Assembly: GCA_947307005.1 (NCBI GenBank)
Contig: CAMZHY010000276.1
Span: forward strand, 1-5,371
Direction of reading: 5' to 3'
DNA length: 5,371 nt
From: an uncultured Planctomycetaceae bacterium
GTDB taxonomy: Bacteria; Planctomycetota; Planctomycetia; Pirellulales; Thermoguttaceae
Part shown: positions 1 through 5,371 of the stretch, piece after piece
Layout of the letters: each line of letters starts with the position of its first letter
Numbering within the stretch: the first letter of the stretch is position 1
Program-made: the position numbers and the translations under genes
Notes under the pieces: generated by a model
The model's database searches: none
What the model saw: the letters and a program-made list of their open reading frames with translations, nothing else
What the model was told of the DNA's origin: nothing

Positions 1-1
1 G

Positions 2-310
2 CGTCTTCGCCAGAGCGATCCGCAGAACGTCGCGGTCGCGCGCGGAATCGCGAGGATTCTCGCCGCGCAAAAGGACGAAAAAGCGCTCCGGCGCGCGCTC
101 TCCGCATGGAGCGACGTCGCCGAACTCCTTCCGGAGGGTTCCGAAGAATGGTGGGACGCTAAAGAAGAAACCATTAACGTCTACTGTCGTCTGGGCGACC
201 CGGATCAGGCGGAAAAGATCGTCAAAACGCTGTGGCTCGTCCGCGACGATCAGTCCGATCCCGGACGGCGCCGACGCTGCGAAAGATCAATCGAGAACGC
301 GCGCGCGGAC
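2..310 (+). CDS. TPR-like protein, C-terminal fragment, 5' end off window, stop not visible
   Basis: This is the end of a gene that starts before the window. The frame encodes amphipathic helices in a tetratricopeptide-like pattern: a helix around NVAVARGIARILAAQKDEKA, then ALSAWSDVAELLPEGS, then EEWWDAKEETINVYCRLGD and PDQAEKIVKTLWLV. The 'GS..W..AK......GD...A.K' spacing resembles the C-terminal TPR unit of large planctomycete repeat proteins, from memory of such proteins. Such domains are protein-binding scaffolds, and no specific role can be given. Codon use looks native to about position 250-310. After that the frame becomes arginine-rich with rarer codons (CGG, CGA, AGA, TCA), yet it stays open without a stop as far as the serS ATG at 473. 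The true 3' end is therefore unknown and the end given here is approximate. A stop exists in frame 1 at 358-360 and in frame 3 at 435-437. Confidence 0.6.
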
Positions 311-345
311 GGATCGCGCGGCGCGAGCCTCGAGGGTCGCTCGCC

Positions 346-373
346 TTTTCAAAGCGTTGAGAGACGCTATAAT
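346..373 (+). promoter_or_regulatory. Predicted sigma70-type promoter of serS
   Basis: A perfect TATAAT -10 box lies at 368-373. Upstream is TTTTCA at 346-351, a 4/6 match to TTGACA, with a 16-bp spacer. A start near 380 would give a leader of about 93 nt before the serS ATG. In a GC-rich window a perfect -10 box at a sensible distance from a housekeeping gene is unlikely to be accidental. Its position also argues that the upstream gene ends before or around here. No transcription data are available, so this is a sequence prediction. Confidence 0.6.
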
Positions 374-380
374 ATCAACG

Positions 381-445
381 CGAAGGCGTCGCCGCGTTCG
401 GCGAACCTTCGACGCCCCGGAGTTCGCGCGCGTTTAGCGCGAATT
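381..445 (+). promoter_or_regulatory. Structured serS mRNA leader with two hairpins
   Basis: The first element pairs CGAAGG (381-386) with CCTTCG (406-411) and, inside it, CGCCG (390-394) with CGGCG (399-403) around a CGTT loop. A competing pairing is GGCGTCG (385-391) with CGACGCC (410-416). The second element is a 9-bp stem: 421-429 pairs with 437-445 (one G-U pair) around the loop GCGTTTA. No run of T directly follows the second stem, so it is not a standard terminator, although TTTATTTT follows at 450-457. It could be a regulatory leader, the 3' end of the upstream transcript, or chance pairing in GC-rich DNA. I do not recognise a known riboswitch or T-box. Confidence 0.35.
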
Positions 446-459
446 CGACTTTATTTTAC

Positions 460-463
460 AGGA
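460..463 (+). promoter_or_regulatory. Ribosome binding site of serS
   Basis: AGGA sits 9 nt before the ATG at 473, in an AT-richer stretch. It supports that start over any in-frame upstream codon of the open frame that runs in from the upstream gene. Confidence 0.6.
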
Positions 464-472
464 TGTGTCGCA

Positions 473-1756
473 ATGCTTGACCGTAAATTCATCTTAGAGA
501 ACGTTGACGCCGTCAAACTCAACTGTCGGAACCGCAACGTGGTCGCCGACGTCGATCGCTTTGTCGAGCTTGAACTGTCGCGCCGTGAAAAACAGCGCGA
601 GGTCGAAGCCTGCAATCAAGAAGCGAATGTCGTTTCCAAGTCGATTGGCAAGTGCGCGACTCCGGAAGAGCGCGAAGCGAAAAAAGAAGAAGGACGTCTC
701 GTTCGCGAGAAACTCGCCGCGCTCCAGCAGGCCGTCCGCGAAATCGAAATCGAACTCGACGCCGTCCAGCGTTCGATCCCGAACATGGCGCACCCCGACT
801 GTCCGATCGGAAACGACGACGGTTCCAACACGGTCGTTTGCTACGGCAAGACGCCTCTGCCCCAATGGTCCGAAGGCTTTAAACCGCTCGATCACGTCGA
901 ACTGGGCGAAAAGTTTGATCTGATCGACTTTGAAAGCGGCGCGCGCGTCGCCGGCGCGGGCTTTTATTTCCTCAAAAACGAGGCCGTTCTTCTTGAACTC
1001 GCGCTCGAACAGTTCGCGATCAACAAGCTCGTCCAGAAGGGCTTCACGCCGACGATCACGCCCGATTTGGCGAAAAACTCGGTGTTGCAGGGGACGGGCT
1101 ACATTCCTCGTGGAAACGAAACGCAGATTTATTCGATCGAAAACACGGACCTGAGCCTCATCGCGACGGCGGAGATTACGCTCGGCGGAATCCTCGCGAA
1201 CGAAACGGTCGACGCGGAAAAGCTCCCCCTCAAACTCTGCGGCGTGAGCCACTGTTTCCGCACCGAAGCCGGGGCGGCGGGGCGCGCCTCTCGCGGTCTT
1301 TACCGCGTCCATCAATTTTCCAAGGTCGAAATGTTCGTCTTCTGCCTTCCGGAAGAGAGCGAAGCGTTCCATCAAGAACTTCTGGCGATCGAGCGCGAAA
1401 TCTTCGACGAGTTGGAAGTTCCCTATCAAGTCGTCGACACGGCTACGGGCGACCTCGGCGGCCCCGCGTACCGCAAGTTCGACATTGAGGCGTGGATGCC
1501 CGGCCGCAACGCGTACGGCGAGGTGACGAGCACGTCGAACTGCACCGACTACCAGGCGCGCCGCCTGAACGCGCGCTTTAAGGTCAAGGGCGAAAAGGGC
1601 ACGCGATACGTCCACACGCTCAACGGCACGGCGGTCGCGATCAGCCGCGCGCTCCTTTCGGTTCTCGAATTGGGACAGCGCGAAGACGGAACGATCGTCA
1701 TGCCCAAAGCGCTGCGTCCTTACCTGCCTTTCGATCGGATCGTTCCCAAAAACTGA
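473..1756 (+). CDS. serS: Seryl-tRNA synthetase (serine--tRNA ligase, class II)
   Basis: This cytoplasmic enzyme charges tRNA-Ser (and tRNA-Sec where present) with serine in two ATP-dependent steps. At 427 residues it has the usual bacterial length. The start MLDRKFILENVDAV matches the family N-terminus. Residues about 27-100 form the charged, heptad-like coiled-coil arm that grips the long variable arm of tRNA-Ser. The catalytic core follows: T232-A233-E234 in the serine/ATP site, motif 2 around CFRTEAGAAGR (261-271) and GLYRVHQFSKVE (275-286), then GDLGG (326-330), FDIEAWMPG (336-344), SNCTDYQARR (355-364), and motif 3 from NGTAVAISR (384-392) to LRPYL (414-418), with R392 as the motif 3 arginine. 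Motif 3 reads GTAVAISR where many bacteria have GSGLAVGR, a conservative variant. It has its own predicted promoter and an AGGA ribosome site. The gene is intact. Confidence 0.97.
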   Translation: MLDRKFILENVDAVKLNCRNRNVVADVDRFVELELSRREKQREVEACNQEANVVSKSIGKCATPEEREAKKEEGRLVREKLAALQQAVREIEIELDAVQRSIPNMAHPDCPIGNDDGSNTVVCYGKTPLPQWSEGFKPLDHVELGEKFDLIDFESGARVAGAGFYFLKNEAVLLELALEQFAINKLVQKGFTPTITPDLAKNSVLQGTGYIPRGNETQIYSIENTDLSLIATAEITLGGILANETVDAEKLPLKLCGVSHCFRTEAGAAGRASRGLYRVHQFSKVEMFVFCLPEESEAFHQELLAIEREIFDELEVPYQVVDTATGDLGGPAYRKFDIEAWMPGRNAYGEVTSTSNCTDYQARRLNARFKVKGEKGTRYVHTLNGTAVAISRALLSVLELGQREDGTIVMPKALRPYLPFDRIVPKN

Positions 1757-1782
1757 AGCTCGACGTTATTCGACACGGCGGC

Positions 1783-1810
1783 CGACCGACGCGCGCGCGC
1801 AGGTCGGTCG
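1783..1810 (+). other. Hairpin with alternating GC apex after serS
   Basis: CGACCGAC (1783-1790) pairs perfectly with GTCGGTCG (1803-1810) across a 12-nt loop that is mostly an uninterrupted GC alternation (1791-1800). No T tract follows; the next bases are TCGCCTTAGG. It is therefore not a classical intrinsic terminator and may instead be an mRNA 3' stabilising or processing structure. It lies within the 78-bp gap between serS and the small membrane protein gene and leaves readthrough between them possible. Confidence 0.45.
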
Positions 1811-1822
1811 TCGCCTTAGGAC

Positions 1823-1826
1823 GGAG
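1823..1826 (+). promoter_or_regulatory. Ribosome binding site of the small membrane protein gene
   Basis: GGAG lies 8 nt before the ATG at 1835. This good spacing supports translation of the short reading frame. Confidence 0.6.
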
Positions 1827-1834
1827 ACCGAAAC

Positions 1835-2038
1835 ATGTTCGACGCGCCCGCGCTCTTCGGACTATTGAACTTTCCTCAGATGTGGCTCGCGATTCCGCTC
1901 GCGCTCGCCTTTTCCTTCTGCTACGCGGCGTCGCGCAATGAAGAGCCGAAAAAACTCGTTCGCCACGCGCTTCGCGTCGCGTTTTGGCTCTTCTTCTTCC
2001 TCGCGCTCGTCGCGGCGATCCTTTATTTCGTCGTCTAA
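1835..2038 (+). CDS. Small two-helix membrane protein of unknown function
   Basis: The product has 67 residues and two hydrophobic segments. The first is about 17-32 (MWLAIPLALAFSFCYAAS). A charged connector follows, SRNEEPKKLVRHALR at about 33-47, and then a second very hydrophobic helix at about 48-67 that ends at the C-terminus (VV then stop). Positive charges in the connector favour a cytoplasmic loop, with both ends outside. The gene has a good GGAG ribosome site, native codon use, and is followed by a strong terminator, so it is probably real. I recall similar 'WL..PLA...S..YA..R.E' short proteins near cytochrome biogenesis genes in planctomycetes, but this is memory only. It may share the serS transcript. 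A role with the ResB protein downstream is possible but not shown, because a terminator separates them. Confidence 0.75.
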   Translation: MFDAPALFGLLNFPQMWLAIPLALAFSFCYAASRNEEPKKLVRHALRVAFWLFFFLALVAAILYFVV

Positions 2039-2049
2039 ACGAGCCGCGT

Positions 2050-2067
2050 CGCCGACGACGGCGCTTT
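2050..2067 (+). other. Small hairpin upstream of the main terminator
   Basis: CGCCG (2050-2054) pairs with CGGCG (2059-2063) around ACGA and is followed by CTTTGTCT. It resembles a weak intrinsic terminator and could act in tandem with the stronger one just downstream. Five base pairs in GC-rich DNA can also be chance. Confidence 0.25.
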
Positions 2068-2076
2068 GTCTAACGA

Positions 2077-2117
2077 CCGACAAAACGACGAACGTCCGTC
2101 TTGTCGGCTTTTTTTTT
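2077..2117 (+). terminator. Rho-independent terminator after the small membrane protein gene
   Basis: CCGACAA (2077-2083) pairs perfectly with TTGTCGG (2101-2107). An inner GAC/GTC pairing (2087-2089 with 2094-2096) closes the top. The stem is followed by C and then nine consecutive T (2109-2117). It lies 38 bp after the stop of the small gene and closes the serS / small-protein unit. It also shows that the open frame running from 2066 into the ResB gene is not coding in its first part. Confidence 0.85.
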
Positions 2118-2154
2118 ATGACGATCCAGCCCTGTTTCGGGCGAGAACTATCAT

Positions 2155-2158
2155 GGAG
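2155..2158 (+). promoter_or_regulatory. Ribosome binding site that decides the resB start
   Basis: GGAG lies 6 nt before the ATG at 2165. The alternative in-frame ATG at 2153 overlaps this motif and has no clear ribosome site of its own, and a TTG at 2066 is upstream of the terminator. The start at 2165 is therefore preferred. No convincing promoter was found between the terminator and this site. Confidence 0.55.
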
Positions 2159-2164
2159 AACGCG

Positions 2165-5100
2165 ATGACCGCGTCGAATCGTTCTTTTGGCCGGGCGCTC
2201 CGCGCGACGTTTCATTTCTTCGGCGCCATTTCCCTCGGAATCGTTCTCATGACGATCCTTGCGCTCGTCATGGGCTGGGCGACCTTTCTCGAGCGCGAAA
2301 TGGGGACGCCCGCCGCGCAGTATCTCGTCTACGCGTCCCCGTGGTTCTACGCGCTGATCGCGGCGCTGGCGTTTAATTTGACGTGTTCCGCGCTGGCGCG
2401 GATTCCGAAACTCGTCCTGCTCGTCGACGGAAAACCGCGCGTCAATCGCGCGCTCGCCCCCTTCTTTCTCGCGCACGTCGGCGTCGTTCTCCTAATCGTC
2501 GGGTGTCTTGTCACCGCGACGAAAAGCTCGCGCGCCCGCGCGACGATCGCGGAGGGAACCGCGGCGGAAAAAGCGATCGACGTCGATTCGAGACTCCTGC
2601 GCGTCCGGATTCTCGACGGAGCCGCAAGCGCCGGAGCCGATGGAACGTCCTCCGCGCCGAACGCGACCGACGTCGAAATTCCCTTCTCCGGCGGCCCTCT
2701 CAACTGGCGCGACCAAGAGTCCGCCGAGTTATGGCGCGCCGACGTCGCCGACCCGATTCTCGCGACGAAGCCCGAAACGAAATTCTTCAACCGTCTCGGG
2801 AAAAAAGCGTCCGCCGTTAGCCAGCGCTGCGCCTATTTCGCGTCGAAATTCGCGCGCCGCGCGAAACCCGGCGTTCTTTACGACGCCGACGGGCTCAAAA
2901 TCGAAGCGCTCGAATACGCGACCTGCGCGGACTACGCGCCCGTCCCCGACCTGACCGGGTCGCTCGTCGTTCGCGGTCGCGACGGGAAGGACGTCGCGAA
3001 GAAACTGACGCTCGCGTTCCCCTTTGAAGCGTCCGTCATCGGCGGCGACCCGCTCGCGACGACGCGCAAATCGCAGCGCGCGACTCTCGACGACGGAATT
3101 CGCGTCGTCTACTCGCTCGCGGACTCGAGCGCCGAGGCGAGCGCGTTCGCTCGTCTCGTCCCCGAAAACGGCGAAACAAACCGCGTCGTTCTTTCGATCG
3201 ACGGCGAACGGTTCGACCTTGCGCTCGACGATCTCGGAAAACTCGCCCAGTACGGGGACCTCGAGAACCAGGCGCAAACGCTCGCCGTCCAGCGCGAAGA
3301 AATCGATCGACGTCTACGCCAAGAGCTTGAATACGTCGAAAACGCGGAGATTCCCGAAGAACCCGAGAAAACGGAGCCCGACGCGACGCAAACGCCGTCC
3401 GATAATCCGGCGGAAGAACCGACGCCCGCCTCCGACGAAGCGACGTCTGAAGAAACGCAAACCGACGCCGCGTCCGACGCGCAGACCGTCGAAGAGCCTT
3501 CCGGCGAGCCTCGGCCCGCCGCCGAGGAATCGCCGAGCGAACCTCAGCCCCAGCCCGCGACGGAAGACGGTTCGCCCGCCGCCGCGCTCAGTCGCGTCTC
3601 GGTTCGATACGCGCAAAACGCCGATTCCGCGACCGACGTCGCGACGAAGGCGACGCGGCTCAAGCCGCTTCAGGCGACGACGAACGAGACGCTCGAAGAG
3701 AGCGATCGGAAGCTCCGCGAACTCGGCGACAAGCTCGCAACCGCCGCCGACGCCGCGACCGATCCCGACGGACGTCCCGGCGAAGGTTTCGACGAATATC
3801 AAAAGACGCTCCGCGAATATACGCGTCAGCGGACGTTAAACTACCTCGCGGCGACGTGGGCGCGGCTCGAAAGCGTCTCGAAAACGTCGCGGGAACTGAT
3901 CGACGTCCTTGAAAAATCGCTCGACGAAACGTCGCGCCGCGCGGTCGAAGTTGAAGAACTCGCCCAAAAGCTCAAGCTTGGCGAGACCGGATGGCGCTTC
4001 CTCGCGTTCAGTTTGACCCCGACGCAAATTCAAGGAATCGACGAGCTTCAAGGGACGACCGCCGTCTTCACGCTCGAATCGCCCCAAGGCGACGCCGTCG
4101 AAACGACGCTCTTCTCCGAACTCCCCGAACGCAACCGCTACCACGAATCGGGGCGCGTCTACGGCGCGCTGTGGACCGCGCCCGCGGAAAACGAAGACAA
4201 TATCTACGGGCGAAAATGGGCCGAAAATCTCGGCAAACCGCGTCTTGAACTCATGCAAGGAAACGACGGAACGATTCAATACCGCTACGGAGAACCCGGT
4301 TTTTACGCGGTCGGAACGCTCGAAACGTCGTCTCTCGACGAGGCTCAAGGAACGTTCAAAACCGCGCCCGTCGCGTTCGATCTTGGCGACGCTCAAACGT
4401 CCTACGACCGTCTCGTTTCGTTGACAATCGATTCGTTCGCGCCTCAAGACGAACTCGGAGCGAGACTCCTTCCAACCCTTTTCACGAAAGAGAACGCGAC
4501 CGAGTTCTATGGGAAACTCAAGCTGCGCGTCGCGCTCGACGACGTTTCGGAAACTTTTTGGCTCCGAACGATTCCGCTCGAAAGCGTCGATCAGGCGCAG
4601 ATACGGTATCTTACCAAAACGGTCGCGTCCAAATCGCGGCGCGTCCAAATAAGCCTGACCGATCGTGAAATCGATCTTGGAGTCGCGCTTTACGTCAAGA
4701 AATTCACGCCGACCTACGAGCCGGGTTCCTCGACGCCCGCGTCCTTCGCGAGCCTCGTCAGGCTCCTTCCCAAAGAAACGACGCCCGAGGAACGCGCCGA
4801 GGCCGTCGCGACCGACGCGGAAAAGGACGTCCTGATTCAGATGAATCGCCCCGGAGCGCTGAAGGCGCCCGGGTCCTCTAAGGTTTACTGGGCGTATCAA
4901 GATTCCTTTAGAGGCCCTTACAAACCCGGCGACAAGGAGTTTGACGACGTCGTTCAAGGCAAGCGGCTCCCCGGCGAATCCGCGCCGCGCGATTCGCTCT
5001 ATTACACGATCATCGCGCTCAACGACGATCCCGGGCGCGGGCTGAAATATCTCGCGTGTCTCTTTATCGTGTGGGGAACGGCGCTCCTCGTCTATCGCGG

Positions 5101-5368
5101 ACGAGGCGTGAAAACGCCGAAACAGGACGTTGTCGCCGCGTCCGAAGCGGAGCGAAACGCGTCCCCCGCGGCCAATTCCGGCAAAGTCTCGACGACGCTT
5201 CTGACGGCGCTCTGCCTCGTCGCGACGCTCCTCTCGGGGATCGCGCGTCCCAACCTTCGCGGCGACGAAGTCGACCCGGATCAGGAGAAGCGCGTCGCCG
5301 CCGCGCGGGAGAGCGTGATGATCAGATTCGCGAGCTTTATCAATTCAACAAGTATTTGTGAGAGATAG
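2165..5368 (+). CDS. resB: ResB-family cytochrome c biogenesis protein, very large, 3' end doubtful
   Basis: This is the membrane subunit of System II cytochrome c maturation, which with CcsA exports haem and helps attach it to apocytochromes outside the membrane. The frame gives 1067 residues from the chosen start. Visible: helix 1 at about 17-39, running into the ResB-like GWATFLEREMGTPAAQYLVYASPWF; helix 2 at 60-80 with the FNLTCSALARIP pattern; helix 3 at 98-117 with H104 in FLAHVGVVLLIVG, which I match to the conserved haem-ligand histidine of the family. A large extracytoplasmic domain follows (about 118-955). Its last part has family signatures: FTPTYEPGSSTPASF (847-861), QMNRPGA (892-898), WAYQDSF (909-915) and DDPGRGLKYLACLFIVWG (954-971), which leads into helix 4. 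Unusual are an acidic insert and coiled-coil region (about 381-610), a fifth hydrophobic segment (1008-1026), and a tail after about 1050 with foreign codon use. Typical ResB proteins are much shorter. The family call is firm; the C-terminus is not. Confidence 0.85.
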   Translation: MTASNRSFGRALRATFHFFGAISLGIVLMTILALVMGWATFLEREMGTPAAQYLVYASPWFYALIAALAFNLTCSALARIPKLVLLVDGKPRVNRALAPFFLAHVGVVLLIVGCLVTATKSSRARATIAEGTAAEKAIDVDSRLLRVRILDGAASAGADGTSSAPNATDVEIPFSGGPLNWRDQESAELWRADVADPILATKPETKFFNRLGKKASAVSQRCAYFASKFARRAKPGVLYDADGLKIEALEYATCADYAPVPDLTGSLVVRGRDGKDVAKKLTLAFPFEASVIGGDPLATTRKSQRATLDDGIRVVYSLADSSAEASAFARLVPENGETNRVVLSIDGERFDLALDDLGKLAQYGDLENQAQTLAVQREEIDRRLRQELEYVENAEIPEEPEKTEPDATQTPSDNPAEEPTPASDEATSEETQTDAASDAQTVEEPSGEPRPAAEESPSEPQPQPATEDGSPAAALSRVSVRYAQNADSATDVATKATRLKPLQATTNETLEESDRKLRELGDKLATAADAATDPDGRPGEGFDEYQKTLREYTRQRTLNYLAATWARLESVSKTSRELIDVLEKSLDETSRRAVEVEELAQKLKLGETGWRFLAFSLTPTQIQGIDELQGTTAVFTLESPQGDAVETTLFSELPERNRYHESGRVYGALWTAPAENEDNIYGRKWAENLGKPRLELMQGNDGTIQYRYGEPGFYAVGTLETSSLDEAQGTFKTAPVAFDLGDAQTSYDRLVSLTIDSFAPQDELGARLLPTLFTKENATEFYGKLKLRVALDDVSETFWLRTIPLESVDQAQIRYLTKTVASKSRRVQISLTDREIDLGVALYVKKFTPTYEPGSSTPASFASLVRLLPKETTPEERAEAVATDAEKDVLIQMNRPGALKAPGSSKVYWAYQDSFRGPYKPGDKEFDDVVQGKRLPGESAPRDSLYYTIIALNDDPGRGLKYLACLFIVWGTALLVYRGRGVKTPKQDVVAASEAERNASPAANSGKVSTTLLTALCLVATLLSGIARPNLRGDEVDPDQEKRVAAARESVMIRFASFINSTSICER
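3335..3574 (+). other. Acidic Pro/Glu/Thr/Ser/Ala low-complexity linker within ResB
   Basis: Residues about 391-470 of the ResB protein are almost only E, P, T, S, A, D and Q, with no hydrophobic core and no aromatic residues. The DNA keeps native codon use and the frame is continuous, so it is an in-frame disordered linker, not an assembly artefact. It splits the extracytoplasmic domain into two parts. Confidence 0.75.
3620..3994 (+). other. Helical, coiled-coil-like segment within ResB
   Basis: Residues about 486-610 are rich in K, E, R, A and L with long helix-compatible stretches, for example TLEESDRKLRELGDKLATAA, EYQKTLREYTRQRTLNYLAA and SRELIDVLEKSLDETSRRAV. A shorter helix, QAQTLAVQREEIDRRLRQEL, lies on the other side of the acidic linker (about 369-388) and may pair with it. 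No enzymatic motif or CXXCH haem site was seen here. It may be a spacer or a docking platform outside the membrane. Confidence 0.55.
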
Positions 5369-5371
5369 TTT
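5312..5371 (+). other. AT-rich terminal tail with a probable frame disturbance
   Basis: The last 60 bases are clearly poorer in GC (about 40%) than the rest. In the ResB frame they use codons otherwise rare here (AGA, TCA, ACA, AGT, ATT, TGT) and give VMIRFASFINSTSICER before TAG at 5366. In frame 1 the same bases use ordinary codons, give DDQIRELYQFNKYL and stop at TGA 5359-5361. The switch would lie near GAGAG at 5309-5313. This may be a contig-edge error, a chimeric join, or a real indel. Confidence 0.45.

Noticed and set aside
494..1615. Long open frame on the - strand across serS (373 codons)
   Set aside because: It lies fully antisense to a well-conserved synthetase, is arginine- and phenylalanine-rich, has no recognisable domain, and is explained by NCG codon bias.
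2129..2142. Short hairpin GCCC/GGGC before the resB start
   Set aside because: Four base pairs with a six-base loop is too weak to call in GC-rich DNA.
2149..2154. TATCAT as a possible -10 box for resB
   Set aside because: It is a 5/6 match but has no acceptable -35 at the right distance, and a start there would leave almost no leader before the ATG and its ribosome site.
1862..2476. Open - frame of 204 codons crossing the small gene, the terminator and the resB start
   Set aside because: It runs through a terminator and three clear features on the other strand and is almost wholly charged residues.
3335..3574. Possible tandem protein repeat in the acidic linker
   Set aside because: The E/P/T/S/A pattern is repetitive in composition but shows no regular period or repeated unit.
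3024..3839. Open + frame of 271 codons overlapping resB
   Set aside because: It is extremely rich in Arg, Ser, Pro and Thr, typical of a shifted reading of the real gene, and has no domain.
3836..4957. Long open frame on the - strand across resB (373 codons)
   Set aside because: It is antisense to the conserved part of ResB, has shadow-like composition and no plausible family pattern.
1..5371. CRISPR array, tRNA, rRNA, insertion sequence or attachment site
   Set aside because: No regularly spaced direct repeats, cloverleaf, rRNA-like stretch, transposase-like frame or terminal inverted repeats were found on either strand.

Overview
The window is GC-rich (about 60% by eye). Its codons are strongly biased to NCG forms (GCG, ACG, TCG, CCG), and all recognisable genes are on the + strand. 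The TPR-like upstream protein, the style of the ResB protein and the small two-helix membrane protein beside it recall Planctomycetota from memory. That placement is an inference, not a proof. Genes are cut or disturbed at both edges, so the piece may be a whole short contig of an uncultured bacterium.

Layout. (1) 2-~310: the C-terminal end of a TPR-like protein whose stop codon is not visible; its frame stays open into serS. (2) 346-472: a good sigma70-type promoter and a structured leader of about 90 nt. (3) 473-1756: serS, a complete seryl-tRNA synthetase. (4) 1757-1834: a short gap with a hairpin around an alternating GC tract. (5) 1835-2038: a 67-residue protein with two membrane helices. 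(6) 2077-2117: a strong intrinsic terminator. (7) 2165-5368: a very large ResB-family cytochrome c biogenesis protein with a long acidic and helical insert in its periplasmic part. It ends in a short AT-rich tail that looks unlike the rest of the gene.

How it fits together. serS is housekeeping and appears to start a short transcript that may include the small membrane protein and stop at the terminator. The ResB protein belongs to System II cytochrome c maturation, in which ResB and CcsA carry haem across the membrane to apocytochromes. No CcsA, CcdA or thioredoxin-like partner lies in the window. After the last ResB helix there is a second hydrophobic segment that looks like the start of a fused second module, which would be expected to be CcsA, but the reading frame collapses there. 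No mobile element, CRISPR array, tRNA or rRNA was seen. I found no convincing new system; the points most worth checking are the two disturbed gene ends, the serS leader and the ResB insert.
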